A program made the translations under genes and the position numbers. From the NCBI GenBank assembly GCA_023630585.1, contig CM042559.1, positions 1,234,501-1,298,500 on the forward strand: a stretch of 64,000 nucleotides of DNA, read 5' to 3'. How positions within the stretch are numbered: the first letter of the stretch is position 1; each line of letters begins with the position of its first letter. Below, one piece after another: positions 1 through 9,858 of the stretch. The notes under the pieces are model-generated. The model made no database searches and was not told where the DNA came from. It was given only the letters and a program-made list of their open reading frames with translations. The DNA is from Cranoglanis bouderius (lineage: Eukaryota > Chordata > Actinopteri > Siluriformes > Cranoglanididae).

Positions 1-38
1 CCTGCCCTTTAATTTCAAACCCATCTCTGCCTCTCTCC

Positions 39-472
39 GGCTGCATCCGAAATCGCGTACTGTGACAGTATGTACTGAATTCGATGTAGTACAATCTCGG
101 ACATACTACATCCGCCATGTTAGCATTGTCATGTGACCTTCGATGTCATCATAAACACAAAAATTAAGTTAACAGTTTATTCAGGTATTGTTAAGCAAGT
201 CCTGTTTAACCAAGGTTTAATACTTAAAAAGAGCCGACACTGTCTTCCTCAATTTGTTTTTCTTCTGAACTCGTCCGCACCAGTCCCGTTGCATTACGCG
301 ATTTCGGATGCAGCCGTGTACACTGCAAAATCTCGCCTGAAGCAGTACACCATCCAGGTATTTCTCGCCTACTGTTTCTCGTCTACTGAGAATTCGGACA
401 TACTACCACTCTGCCATACTGCTTTTCTCATACTACTGTGTAGTAGGTAAGTTTGCAGTTTCGGATGCAGCC
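39..472. mobile_element. Small inverted-repeat (MITE-like) element, compound
   Basis: A 21-bp inverted repeat is perfect between 39-59 (starting GGCTGCATCCGAAATCGCG) and 295-315. A further copy of the same end (14-17 bp) closes a longer unit at 456-472. The piece can be read as a 277-bp element followed by a partial second copy, or as one 434-bp element with an internal end. No transposase is visible and no clear target duplication was found, so the superfamily is unassigned. The 105-codon frame across it looks like chance. Confidence 0.6.
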
Positions 473-512
473 ATTAAGTTTTATTGAACCAACAGGCGCG
501 GACTGGCCATTG

Positions 513-620
513 TAGTGATGGGTCGTTCACAAACGAGTCGCTCTATAAGTACAGAGGCAAGACACAAGGATGACTCTGGTGGCAGATTCAAGATTGTGTA
601 TATTTTATAAAATAATAAAT
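513..620 (+). mobile_element. hAT terminal fragment
   Basis: The stretch beginning AGTGATGGGTCGTTC closely matches the left end of the hAT fragment at 29128 (same motif followed by an ACGAGTCG block). Only the terminus is recognisable; the rest fades into AT-rich sequence. The distal limit is approximate. Confidence 0.4.
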
Positions 621-841
621 AATAACAACTGAACACACACACAAAAACCCATTTGTTCATCAGCTGCCACATGGACAGAACTTCAGTCTTCACCGACTCC
701 TGAGAGAGAAAGACTGAGTGAGAGAGAGAAGTGAATGAAATAAGGAACATTTACTTGAGCATGTTCAACTCTGTAATTTTAAATTTCATATTTAAAAGAG
801 CTTAGTGACCACAGAGCACACATGTATACATACACACACAC

Positions 842-1370
842 TAGGGCTGGGCGATATAACGGCACGTTACCGTTACCGAATAAAATGTCTACCGTTACAG
901 ATTTTTCTATTCCGTGTATACCGCGAAATGTAAATAAGTGGGCGTGGTTAACTTTGTGCGTAGCGCTCCTGCACGTGAGAACGAAGCTGCACATAAGAGT
1001 AGTTGTGAGAGGAAAAACATGGAGAAAGATCAGCACGCTGGTGAAGAAGTCCCACAAACCAATCCTGAGCAGGAGGAGGAACTTATCATGAAAAGAGGCG
1101 CGACATCGGTGGTATGGACGTGGTTCGGGTTTACAAAATCTGACAGAGCAGAAAAATGTTATTTGCACACTGTGTCACGTGAATGTTCCCACTAGAAGCG
1201 GTAGCACAAGTAACCTGTTTTATCATCTTAAAATGAAGCATGTCAAAGCCTACAATTGATTTACTGTTGATTTACCAGAATGACTATTTTTTTACATGAT
1301 ATATATCGTTACCATGAAATAAAATCACTCATTCCGTGAAATAGATTTTTGGTCATACCGCCCACCCCTA
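842..1370 (+). mobile_element. Non-autonomous hAT transposon with 8-bp duplication
   Basis: The element begins TAGGGCTGGGCGATAT and ends CCGCCCACCCCTA, an imperfect terminal inverted repeat. It is flanked by a perfect 8-bp direct repeat ACACACAC (834-841 and 1371-1378), the duplication length of hAT transposons. The flank is a CA microsatellite, so part of the match could be chance. Length is 529 bp; it retains only the N-terminal zinc-finger coding region of a transposase. Confidence 0.8.
1019..1259 (+). pseudogene. hAT transposase N-terminus, BED zinc finger, frameshifted
   Basis: The frame opens at an ATG at 1019 with an acidic stretch, then V-W-x-W-F. After a frameshift in the A-rich run near 1156 it continues with C-x2-C and SGSTSNL-x2-HL-x4-H. 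Aromatics, C-x2-C, then H-x5-H is the BED finger pattern, the DNA-binding module of hAT transposases. The catalytic domain is absent. The stop is at 1257-1259. It cannot encode a working finger without the frameshift being resolved. Confidence 0.75.
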
Positions 1371-1628
1371 ACACACACTATATACTATACACATATAATT
1401 AATATATATCAATCCTCATGCTTTGGGAACAATTTTTCTTGAAAGTTTCATGTCAATAAAACCCCTCTGAATTGAGAAAAAAATTTAATAGAGAGAGATG
1501 AAAGAAATCCAAATAGAAACAACATGTAGGGCTGCAACAAAACATTTGTGCGTTTATTTAAAATAAAATCCACAAAGTGTTACAAAAATAAACTTCAATT
1601 ATAATTTTAATATATATATACATACATA
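1371..1628. other. AT-rich spacer
   Basis: Low-complexity AT-rich sequence between the hAT element and the Tc1 element. A short stretch at about 1526 (TAGGGCTGCAAC) resembles another hAT end but has no partner. No gene seen. Confidence 0.5.
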
Positions 1629-1997
1629 CAGTATCTCACAAAAGTGAGTACACCCCTCTTGTAGACATTTTATTATACCTTTTCATGGGTATTTCACTGA
1701 CGAAATGACACTTTGCTACAATGTAAAGTAGTGAGTGTACAGCTTGTATAACAGTGTAAGTTTGCTGTGCCCTCAAAAAAACTCAACACACAGCCATTAA
1801 TGTCTAAACCACTGGCAACAAAAGTGAGTACACCCCTAAGTGAAACTGTCCAAATTGGGCCCAATTAGCCATTTTCCCTCCCCGGTGTCATGTGACTCGT
1901 TAGTGTTACAAGGTCTCAGGTGTGAATGGGGAGCAGGTGTGTTAAGTTTGGTGTTATCGCTCTCATACTCTCTCATACTGGTAACTGGAAGTTCAGC

Positions 1998-3040
1998 ATG
2001 GCAACTCATGCCAAAGAACTCTCTGAGGATCTGAAAAAAAGAATTGTTGCTCTACATAAAGATGGCCTAGGCTATAAAAAGATTGCCAACACCCTGAAAC
2101 TGAGCTGCAGCATGGTGGCCAAGACCATACAGTGGTTTAACAGGACAGGTTCCACTCAGAACAGGCCTCGCCATGGTCGACCAAAGAAGTTGAGTGCACG
2201 TGCTCAGCATCATATCCAGAGGTTGGCTTTGCAGAATAGACGTATGAGTGCTGCCAGCATTGCTGCAGAGGTTGAAGGGGTGGGGGGTCAGCCTGTCAGT
2301 GCTCAGACCATACGCCGCACACTGCATCAAATTGGTCTGCATGGCTGTCGTCCCAGAAGGAAGCCTCTTCTAAAGATGATGCACAAGAAAGCCCGCAAAC
2401 AGTTTGCTGAAGACAAGCAGACTAAGGACATGGATTACTGGAACCATGTTCTGTAGTCTGATGAGACCAAGATAAACTTATTTGGTTCAGATGGTGTCAA
2501 GCGTGTGTGGCGGCAACCAGGTGAGGAGTACAAAGACAAGTGTGTCTTGCCTACAGTCAAGCATGGTGGTGGGAGTGTCATGGTCTGGGGCTGCATGAGT
2601 GCTGCTGGCACTGGGGAGCTACAGTTCATTGAGGGAACCATGAATGCCAACATGTACTGTGACATACTGAAGCAGAGCATGATCCCCTCCCTTTGGAAAC
2701 TGGGCCACAGGGCAGTATTCCAACATGATAATGACCCCAAACACACCTCCAAGATGACCACTGTCTTGCTAAAGAAGCTGAGGGTAAAGGTGATGGACTG
2801 GCCAAGCATATCTCCAGACCTGAACCCTATTGAGCATCTGTGGGGCATCCTCAAACGGAAGCGCAAGGTCTCTAACATCCACCAGCTCTGTGATGTCGTC
2901 ATGGAGGAGTGGAAGAGGACTCCAGTGGTAGCCTGTGAAGCTCTGGTGAACTCCATGCCCAACAGGGAGTGCTGGAAAATAATGGTGGCCACACAAAATA
3001 TTGACACTTTGGGCCCAATTTGGACATTTTCACTTAGGGG
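1998..3040 (+). pseudogene. Tc1-family transposase (DD34E), one nonsense codon, 3' end split
   Basis: The frame from ATG 1998 encodes the paired-type helix-turn-helix region (LSEDLKKRIVALHKDG, then a GRPKK linker). It stops at TAG 2454-2456 immediately before the first catalytic SDE, and resumes in the same frame. The downstream part has VWGCMSAAGTG, the second Asp in FQHDND and the Glu in NPIEHLWG, 34 residues apart (DD34E). The last codons run into the LTR element inserted at 3041. Apart from the stop the catalytic residues are all present. Confidence 0.88.
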
Positions 3041-3288
3041 TGTCACGGCCGGCTCGCAAGCCGCGACAAAGAAGGAGACACCATGTTGGATCATGATAAG
3101 AAAAAAAAAAATTATTAAGTAAGATTAAATTAAAAATAAACGAGACAAAAACAACACGACGAAGGAAGAGCGAGCCCCTCGCAACTGAAGGGAACTGCTT
3201 AAATATCTGCCCGCATCAGCTCCAACACAGGTGTAAATCCTCAGCCCTCATGACGTCACTCACCCTAACTCCATCCTGCAAAACAAAG
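3041..3288 (-). repeat. 3' LTR of the Gmr1-like element, truncated
   Basis: Closely similar to 7018-7268 of the intact LTR (shared block CTCGCAAGCCGCGAC, the A-run and GACGTCACTCACCC). It lacks about 50 bp of the LTR start and abuts RNase H sequence directly, so a deletion removed the end of pol and the LTR start together. Confidence 0.85.
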
Positions 3289-3296
3289 TAAAAATC

Positions 3297-3889
3297 CTAT
3301 ATCCAACGAGTCAATTGCTGGTTTGGGCACCTTAAAGAGTGTAAATAAATGAGTGGATTATGGTCTGTATACACGACCAATGGGTCCGACACGGATCCCA
3401 CATACACCTCAAAATTTTGCAGGGTCCAAATCAAAGCTAATGCCTCCTTCTCAACCACAGAATAATTTAACTGATAAGAAGAAAACTTTTTAGAAAAATA
3501 ACTAACTGGACGGTGAATGCTCGCATCATCAGCCTGTAACAGTACAGCTCCTGCACCAACGTTGCTAGCATCCACACACAACCTAAAAGGGCGATCAAAT
3601 TGGGGAGTTATTAACACAGGAGCAGAAACGAGCAATGATTTAGCTGCCTCAAAGGCTTCCTGACAGACAAGAAGTCCAAAAAGTCTTTTGCTTTCAGCAA
3701 ATCAGTGAGGGCGGCTACTACAGTAGAAAAATTCCTACAAAATCCCCTATAGTAACCCACTAACCCCAAGAAACGAAATGAGTCTGGCTTAGTCACTTTA
3801 TTTATTTTCCAATAGTCAGTACAAAACCGATAAGTTCCATCAGGCTTATTTACAAGCAAGCAGGGGGATGCCCAGCTAGAAGATGATGG
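3297..3889 (-). pseudogene. Reverse transcriptase remnant and RNase H of the Gmr1-like element
   Basis: Read on the minus strand, 3889-3611 has RT finger sequence (GTYRFCTDYWKIN, KPDS) joined directly to RFLGLVGYYRGFCRNF, which normally follows the palm, so the catalytic palm with its Asp pair is deleted. 3635-3297 is Gypsy RNase H: LCVDASNVGAGAVLLQ, FSKKFS, EKEALALIW, VYTDHNPL. The two pieces are in different frames and the segment ends at the truncated LTR. It cannot produce active enzyme. Confidence 0.88.
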
Positions 3890-5615
3890 TCATGCAATGT
3901 CATTTTCCAGCATATACTGAACTTCAGCCTTAAGATGCAGGAGTTTATTTGGGGACACCCGATAAAAATGCTGGGGAATGGGCTCAGCATCCCCAACATC
4001 AATATTGTGCTCCAACCAGTGCATACATGAAGGTACATCACCAAATGAAGAGACATTACGATTCATAAGAACAATCAAGTCAGCACATTTACTCTCTGGC
4101 AAATAAGCCAACATTTTATGCAAATTTTTAAGAGTCTCTGAATTTTTAAGATGTCCCAACAGTACCGTATCGTCTGGAAAAGAAACTTCTTCATCAATTT
4201 CCTCCTCCAAAGGAACAGGTGAAGTACTCTCAAATATCAATATAGGTTTCACCTTCATCTTGGCGTCTAAGGCTTTGTGAGAACGGCAATAATAGGGCTT
4301 CAACAAATTAATGTGACCCAACTGTGTTGACTTCCTTCTATCTGGGGTGGCAATCAGATAGTTTAAATCAGTAACTTGCTTAACCACCATAAAAGGACCT
4401 GTATACTGAGCTTGAAACGGTGAGCCTTCCACCGGTAGCAAAGCCAACACTTGATCGCCAGGCATAAATTGTTGTTTCTCAGTTTGTCGATCATAAAGTG
4501 ACTTCATACGCCTCTGCGAAAAACATAATTGTTCTTTTGCCATCTTACCTGCTTCATACAATCTACGCTTAAAGTCATTCATGTAGCTTATCAAATTTTT
4601 AGGTGGTGTACTTTCAGTCCAATTATCACGGAGCACAGCCAATGGGCCCTGAACAGTATGCCCAAACACCAAATCATTAGGACTGAACCCAGTACTTTCC
4701 TGACATACCTCACGTGCTGACAACATCAACCACAGCAATCCCTCCTCCCAATCACCCTCCATCTCCGTACAATACGCACGCAGTAAGGACTTAAGTGTCT
4801 GATGGAAACGCTCCAAAGCCCCCTGGCTTTGGGCATGATAGGCACTGGCTTTATTGTGCTTAATGTGTAGCAGCTTCAAGACCTGAGAAAACAAGTGAGA
4901 GATAAAATTAGAACCCTGATCACTCTACACAATCTTCGGAATGCCAAAAACAGAAATGAACTGAGTCAGAGCTTTCACCACTGATTTCGCAGTGATCGTA
5001 CGGAGGGGATAGGCTGCAGGGTACCGAGTCGATGCACACATAACAGTGAGCAAATAACTACTACGTGAAATTTGATCTAGGCAACGGACCTACACAATCA
5101 ATAATAAGATGCTCAAATGGTGGACTGACAGCCGGAATAGGAAACAATGGGGCAGGCTTAATCGTCTGATTTGGTTTGCCTGTTAGTTGACAAGTATGAC
5201 ATGTCTTGATGTACTTTGACACATCTTTCTTCAACTTCGGCCAAAAAAAATGACGAAGGATTCTATCATAAGTCTTTTTAACCCCTTAGTGACCTGCAAG
5301 TTCATCGTGGGAAATCTTCAACACAAGGGAGCGATACTTCTCTGGCACTACCACTTGTATAATAGAATCACCTGCAAAGTCACTACCATGTGGAATCCAC
5401 TTCCTCACCAACATTCCATCCTGTAAGAAATAACCATGGGCAACATGTCTAATTTCATCAGATGATATCACACTCTCAAAAAGTTTGGAGAGAGAAGAAT
5501 CAAGTTGCTGTTCCTGTATCAATTCTGAAAGAGAAACAGAAAAATCACCAGGCACAGAAAATGTTGATCTTACTACAGCAGAATCAGAGGACAACTTTGG
5601 TTGTACAGAGGCCAT
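3890..5615 (-). pseudogene. Integrase fused to RT N-terminus (Gmr1-like pol)
   Basis: On the minus strand the first frame (5615-5286) ends in the start of the integrase zinc-binding domain, HDELAGH, then a stop. Out-of-frame sequence continues with a CHTCQ pair and core residues to about 4895. The frame 4894-3890 (334 codons) has the core end (SAYHAQSQGALERFHQTLK, with the catalytic Glu), then a C-terminal domain with QYTGPFMVVKQV. Without a break it runs into SSFGDVPSCMHWLEHNIDVG and PYRV-like RT N-terminal sequence (YRVSPNK, VQYMLENDIA). Integrase directly upstream of RT in one frame defines the gene order. Confidence 0.87.
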
Positions 5616-5670
5616 GGATCATGTCACAGCACATGCCGTGAATACCTCTGGAAAATTCTTGCTGCTCTCA

Positions 5671-6351
5671 TCAGGACCTGGGAGAGGAACGCTCTAACTC
5701 ATACACTTTTAAAACTGCAGCTTTAACGATATTGTAATCTTCACAATCTGAAGGTGAAAGTGCAGAATAAACTTCTTGAGCCCTGCCAGTAAGCACGCAT
5801 TGTAAAAGCAGTGTACGTTCTTTACTAGGCCAACCTCTTGCCTCCGCTATCCGCTCAAACAGTGTAAAAAAGGTTTCCAGATCTTGCTCATTAAATTTCA
5901 GAATTAAACGCAAATTACCAGCAGTGTCAAATGTTTGAGAAGCACCCCGACCAGCATCACCTAAGCCGTTATTTAGTCCACCTACTTTTATTAGATCTAA
6001 ACAGCATTTTTGCAGCTCAATATTAGTCTGTTCATTTCTAGTTTTTTCATGCTCTACTTCCAATTTCACATGCTCCTGCTCAATTTGTAACAACAATAAC
6101 TGTTCCTGTTGCTCAAAAGTTAAAGAGCTCACCTGAGGTTTAACTTGACCTGCAGTAGCTGGCATTTCAACCAATATACACTGTTCTATCAATTTTGTTT
6201 TAAGTGTTTCTCTACCGGTACTATCCTTTACTCTTCTATCTCCAATCTCAATTCCATAATGATCCGCAATTTTAAATAATTGATCTTTTGTACACGAATC
6301 AAGCAACGCTTCACAAGGAGAACTAATGAAATCTTCAACTAGATTAGACAT
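5671..6351 (-). CDS. gag: Gag, SCAN-related capsid type (C-terminally truncated)
   Basis: A 226-codon open frame. Residues 1-60 form a compact helical N-terminal module (CTKDQLFKIADHYGIEIGD). Residues about 85-130 are a charged Q/E-rich coiled-coil stretch. Residues 145-222 are a capsid region (LKFNEQDLETFF, LLLQCVLTGRAQEVYSAL) resembling the SCAN-like capsid known from Gmr1-type elements. The frame ends just past the capsid; no zinc knuckle or protease follows, and the next pol frame begins about 55 bp on. This is probably an internal deletion, so the protein may be translatable but incomplete. Confidence 0.75.
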   Translation of the reverse strand: MSNLVEDFISSPCEALLDSCTKDQLFKIADHYGIEIGDRRVKDSTGRETLKTKLIEQCILVEMPATAGQVKPQVSSLTFEQQEQLLLLQIEQEHVKLEVEHEKTRNEQTNIELQKCCLDLIKVGGLNNGLGDAGRGASQTFDTAGNLRLILKFNEQDLETFFTLFERIAEARGWPSKERTLLLQCVLTGRAQEVYSALSPSDCEDYNIVKAAVLKVYELERSSPRS

Positions 6352-7002
6352 GCTTCCACCTTAAATATACGTTGCAAATCGAAGGTGTGTTTGTTTTACA
6401 AACCCCAGTAGGAGGAATAACAAGTTCCCTCTCCCTATCTATAAAAGAAACCCTAACTAACTCACCCCTAATCTTCGTGTGGTTACTGGTGAGGGGTATT
6501 TAAGCACTAACTCCCGCTGGTACAAAGAAAAGCAACCAGCACGCTGGCGACTCATTCATACCACGGATATGCTCCCGAGACAACTGCTCTACTCATGGTC
6601 AACACACAAAAAATTTTAAAAAATTACATTATCCCACTCTTTCCAAAAGGGAACAAGCGGCTACACCTAACAAGGGAACACCAATACTATTCAAAATTTC
6701 CCCCCACAATAAGATTTGCAAAAATCACTTACCCTCTTTTAACCCACATAGAGAGACCGCCAAACTACGGACACCAACAATTCATCACATTCCGCCCTTG
6801 AAACAAATAAATCCAATGCATATTTCCTTCAAAATGATGCATAAAACACCCCAACCAATAGTGCTACCACAACAATCACTCTTCCAATTTTACCTTCGGT
6901 TAACCAGCATGTCAAATTTCCTTACAAAATAACCGAACGCAAATAAAAACAAAGCACTTTCAAACCATGTCGAAAAAACAACAAGATTGTTCAAAATTTA
7001 AA
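6352..7002 (-). other. Leader of the Gmr1-like element
   Basis: About 650 bp between primer site and gag, A/C-rich on the plus strand. No gene seen; presumed packaging and leader sequence. Confidence 0.5.
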
Positions 7003-7015
7003 GGACGAGCCCCCA
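7003..7015 (-). promoter_or_regulatory. Primer-binding site resembling tRNA-Pro
   Basis: The minus strand reads TGGGGGCTCGTCC two bases inside the 5' LTR. This 13-base run equals the start of the proline-tRNA primer site used by murine leukaemia viruses; the rest of the usual 18 bases does not match. Confidence 0.65.
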
Positions 7016-7017
7016 TT

Positions 7018-7319
7018 TATCACGGCCAGCTCGCAAGCCGCGACCAAGAAGGAGACACTACGTTGGATCATGATAAGAAAAAAAAAAAACACTTATTAAG
7101 TAAGATTAAATTAAAAATAAACGAAACAAAAACAACACGAGGAAGGAAGAGCGAGCCCCTCGCAACTGAAGGGAACTGCTTAAATATCTGCTAGCATCAG
7201 CTCCATCACAGGTGTAAATCCTCAGCCCTCATGACGTCACTCACCCTAACTCCATCCTGCAAAACAAAGGGAAAAAAAACAAGCAACCAACAAATATAAC
7301 CCATACTGGGTTCATAACA
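7018..7319 (-). repeat. 5' LTR of the Gmr1-like element
   Basis: A 302-bp LTR, minus strand starting TGTTATGAACC. The inner end shows TATC in place of TGTC (one substitution in the terminal dinucleotide). Its partner is 3041-3288. Confidence 0.85.
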
Positions 7320-7442
7320 GGGGTGTACTCACTTTTGTTGCCAGCGGTTTAGACATTAATGGCTGTGTGTTGAGTTATTTTGAGGGGACAGCAAATTTAC
7401 ACTGTTATACAAGCTGTGCACTCACTACTTTACATTGTAGCA

Positions 7443-7505
7443 ATATATATATTATACACACTTTACATTGTAGTATAATATATATATTATACACACACAC
7501 ATACA
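7443..7505. repeat. AT-rich tandem duplication between Tc1 copies
   Basis: A roughly 35-bp unit containing TTTACATTGTAG and TATATATATTATACACAC occurs twice in tandem (about 7430-7500), replacing the lost right end of Tc1 element A. Confidence 0.6.
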
Positions 7506-8634
7506 CAGTACTGTGCAAAAGTTTTAGGCAGTTGAAAAAAGGCTGTAAAGTAAGAATGCTTTCAAAAATAAAGCATTATTAACATTAACATGTCTATCAA
7601 TTAACAAAAAATCTACATCAAATCAATATTTGGTGTGACCACCCTTTGCCTTCAAAACAGCATCAATTCTTCTAGGTACACTTGCACAAAGTCAGGGATT
7701 TTGTACGCATATAGTCAGGTGTATGATTAAACAATTATACCAAACAGGTGCTAATGACCATCAATTCAATATGTAGGTTGAAACACAATCATTAACTGAA
7801 ACAGAAACAGCTGTGTAGGAGGAATAAAACTGGGTGAGGAACAGCCAAACTTGGCTGAGGTGAGGTTGCTGAAGACAGTCAAAAGTCATACACCAAGGCA
7901 GAAGGTAGTTATACTGCATCAGCAAGGTCTCTCCCAGGCAGAAATTTCAAGGCAGACAGGGTTACCAGATGTGCTGTCCAAGCTCTTTTGAAGAAGCACA
8001 AATAAATGGGCAACGTTGAAGACTGTAGATGCAGTGGTCAGCCAAGGAAACTTACTGCAGCAGATGAAAGACACATCAGACACATGGTCTCCAATGCTGA
8101 GAAGTACAGGCAGGTATTTATCCATCATGCAATACCATCAGGGAGGCATCTTATTGGCCTCAAATTTGTTCTGCAGCATGAGAACGACCCCAAGCATACT
8201 TCGAAAGTCATTAAGAACTATCTTCAGCGTAAAGAAAAACAAGGAGTCCTGGAAGTGATGGTATGGCCCCCACAGAGCCCTGATCTCAACATCATTGAGT
8301 CTGTCTGGGATTACATGAAGAGAGAGAAGCAACTGAGGCTGCCTAAATCCACAGAGGAACTGTGGTTAGTTATCCAAGATGTTTGGGCCAACCTACCTGC
8401 TGAGTTCCTTCAAAAACTGTGTGCAAGTGTACCTAGAAGAATGTTGCTGATTGATGCTGTTTTGAAGGCAAAGGGTGACCACACCAAATATTGATTTGAT
8501 GTAGATTTTTCTTCTGTTCACTCACTTTGCATTTTGTTAATTGATAAATATAAACTATTAATGTCTATTTTTGAAAGCATTCTTACTTTACACCATTTTT
8601 TTTCACACGTGCCTAAAACTTTTGCACAGTACTG
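7506..8634 (+). mobile_element. Tc1/mariner transposon B, internally deleted
   Basis: Starts CAGTACTGTGCAAAAGTTTT and ends with its inverse followed by TA. The subterminal blocks (AATATTTGGTGTGACCACCC on the left and its inverse at about 8478) are also inverted. Length 1129 bp against about 1.5 kb for complete relatives, consistent with an internal deletion of the transposase. Confidence 0.85.
8006..8494 (+). pseudogene. Tc1 transposase fragment, C-terminal half
   Basis: After a short stretch of N-terminal origin, the frame holds LQHENDPKHTSK, PQSPDLNIIESVWDYMK and ends KAKGDHTKY. The second catalytic Asp position reads Glu (HEND instead of HDND). The first catalytic SDE block is missing through the internal deletion. 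Not functional. Confidence 0.8.
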
Positions 8635-8645
8635 TATATATATTC

Positions 8646-8925
8646 AGTACTATGCAGAAGTTTTAGGCACATGCAAAGAAATGCTGTAGAGCAAAGATGC
8701 CTTCAAAATAATGAAATTAAATGTTTCTGCATTAAAATAAAAAATACCATAAGGAGCAGTAAACAGAAGTAAATGAAACAAAGTCAATATTTGGTGTGAC
8801 AAAAAAATTAAAATTAAAATTAAAATAGTAGTCTCTAGGTACAATTTGTACAGTTTTATGAGTAAATTAGCTGGTAAGTTTTATTGAGGATCTTGCAGAA
8901 CCAGCCACAGTTCTTCTGGAGACGA
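8646..8925 (+). mobile_element. Truncated Tc1 left end, same family as B
   Basis: Starts CAGTACTATGCAGAAGTTTT and follows the left end of element B (ATATTTGGTGTGAC) until an A-rich ATTAAAATTAAAATT repeat. Other transposon sequence (CCAGCCACAGTTCTTCTGGA) follows up to the ERV junction near 8926. No coding capacity. Confidence 0.65.
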
Positions 8926-9417
8926 GGAAAAATTCCCACCCTGCCAGCACTTTGTGCTCGACAGTGATACACCTGGTAACACGTTTCCACAAAATCCTTC
9001 TTGCTTGCAATTCACATGGTGCAGTCCGCATAGTCCATTTTTACAACAGAAGAGAGAAAAAAGAGAGAAAGAAAAAAGAAAAGAACAATCCATTATGTCC
9101 ATTATGAGTCCATGCAAAAGGTGGTGGGAGAGATATTCACTGTCCATATGCACATATGGTGTGGGTGTATCCAGTTCACTGTCCAATTCTGCTCTCAGTT
9201 TGTTTGCAGGGACTGCTGCCCTCCTTCACACAAAGCTCCCTTAGTACCTCCCAGGGTGCATTGATTGTCCATCTTGTTCTGCTCTCTTCTGCAGCCCTAT
9301 CTGCATCGCTCAGTCTGTGCATATGCTCACACATCACATCACATCATTAATATTTTCCCTTCTGCTGTCCCATCATCTGTGTCAAAAGTTTTGTGTTCAA
9401 ACATTCTGTTTGATATC
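8926..9417 (-). other. Degenerate pol sequence downstream of RNase H
   Basis: Short broken frames on the minus strand continue the RNase H side of ERV 1. Cys-rich stretches are present but no clear integrase zinc-binding or core motif was recognised, so the identity is left open. Confidence 0.35.
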
Positions 9418-9858
9418 CTACATTTGTGTAGGTCCCAATGCTGCCTTTTTAGCTGCTTCATCTGCTGCAGTGTTTCCCCTAGTGAGAAAGGAGCCATCGG
9501 TTTTGTGTGCTTGACACTTAACAATAGCTAACCTGGAGGGTAGAGTCATTGCATATAGTAAATCTGAAATATCTGGGCCATGTGTAATAATTGACCCATC
9601 TGCCCTCTGGAACCCTCTCTGTGCCCATATAGGACCGAATGCATGGCATAGACCGTACACATAGGCCGAATCAGTATAGATGGTGCAAGTCTTACCACTT
9701 CCTAATTTACACGCAGCAGTCAAAGCCTTAATTTCCGATAACTGTGCTGAACAGGGCTGGGGAAGAGAGACCTCCATTACCATGTTAAATACAACTGCAT
9801 CAGTACTGGCTTCTTTATCGGCTTCTATCACAGCATAACCAGCTTTGTTCCCTGTTAG

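Larger units (their letters stand above)
3041..7319 (-). mobile_element. Gmr1-like Ty3/Gypsy LTR retrotransposon, internally deleted
   Basis: The insert starts TGTCACGGCC and ends CATAACA (TG...CA) and is flanked by a 4-bp duplication GGGG (3037-3040 and 7320-7323). It lies in Tc1 element A, whose right-end sequence continues on the far side. On the minus strand the order is LTR, primer site, gag, integrase, RT, RNase H, LTR. Integrase before RT is the copia-like order known from the Gmr1 group of Gypsy elements. The gag C-terminus with protease, the RT palm and the pol 3' end are deleted. Confidence 0.88.
1629..7442 (+). mobile_element. Tc1/mariner transposon A, interrupted by an LTR element
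   Basis: The left end starts CAGTATCTCACAAAAGTGAG right after a TA (1627-1628). The element has long terminal repeats of roughly 200 bp: the block at about 1718-1860 reappears inverted at 7321-7442. The outermost part of the right end (about 85 bp) is missing, replaced by a TA microsatellite. The transposase lies between the ends and is interrupted at its 3' end by the LTR element at 3041-7319. Confidence 0.85.
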
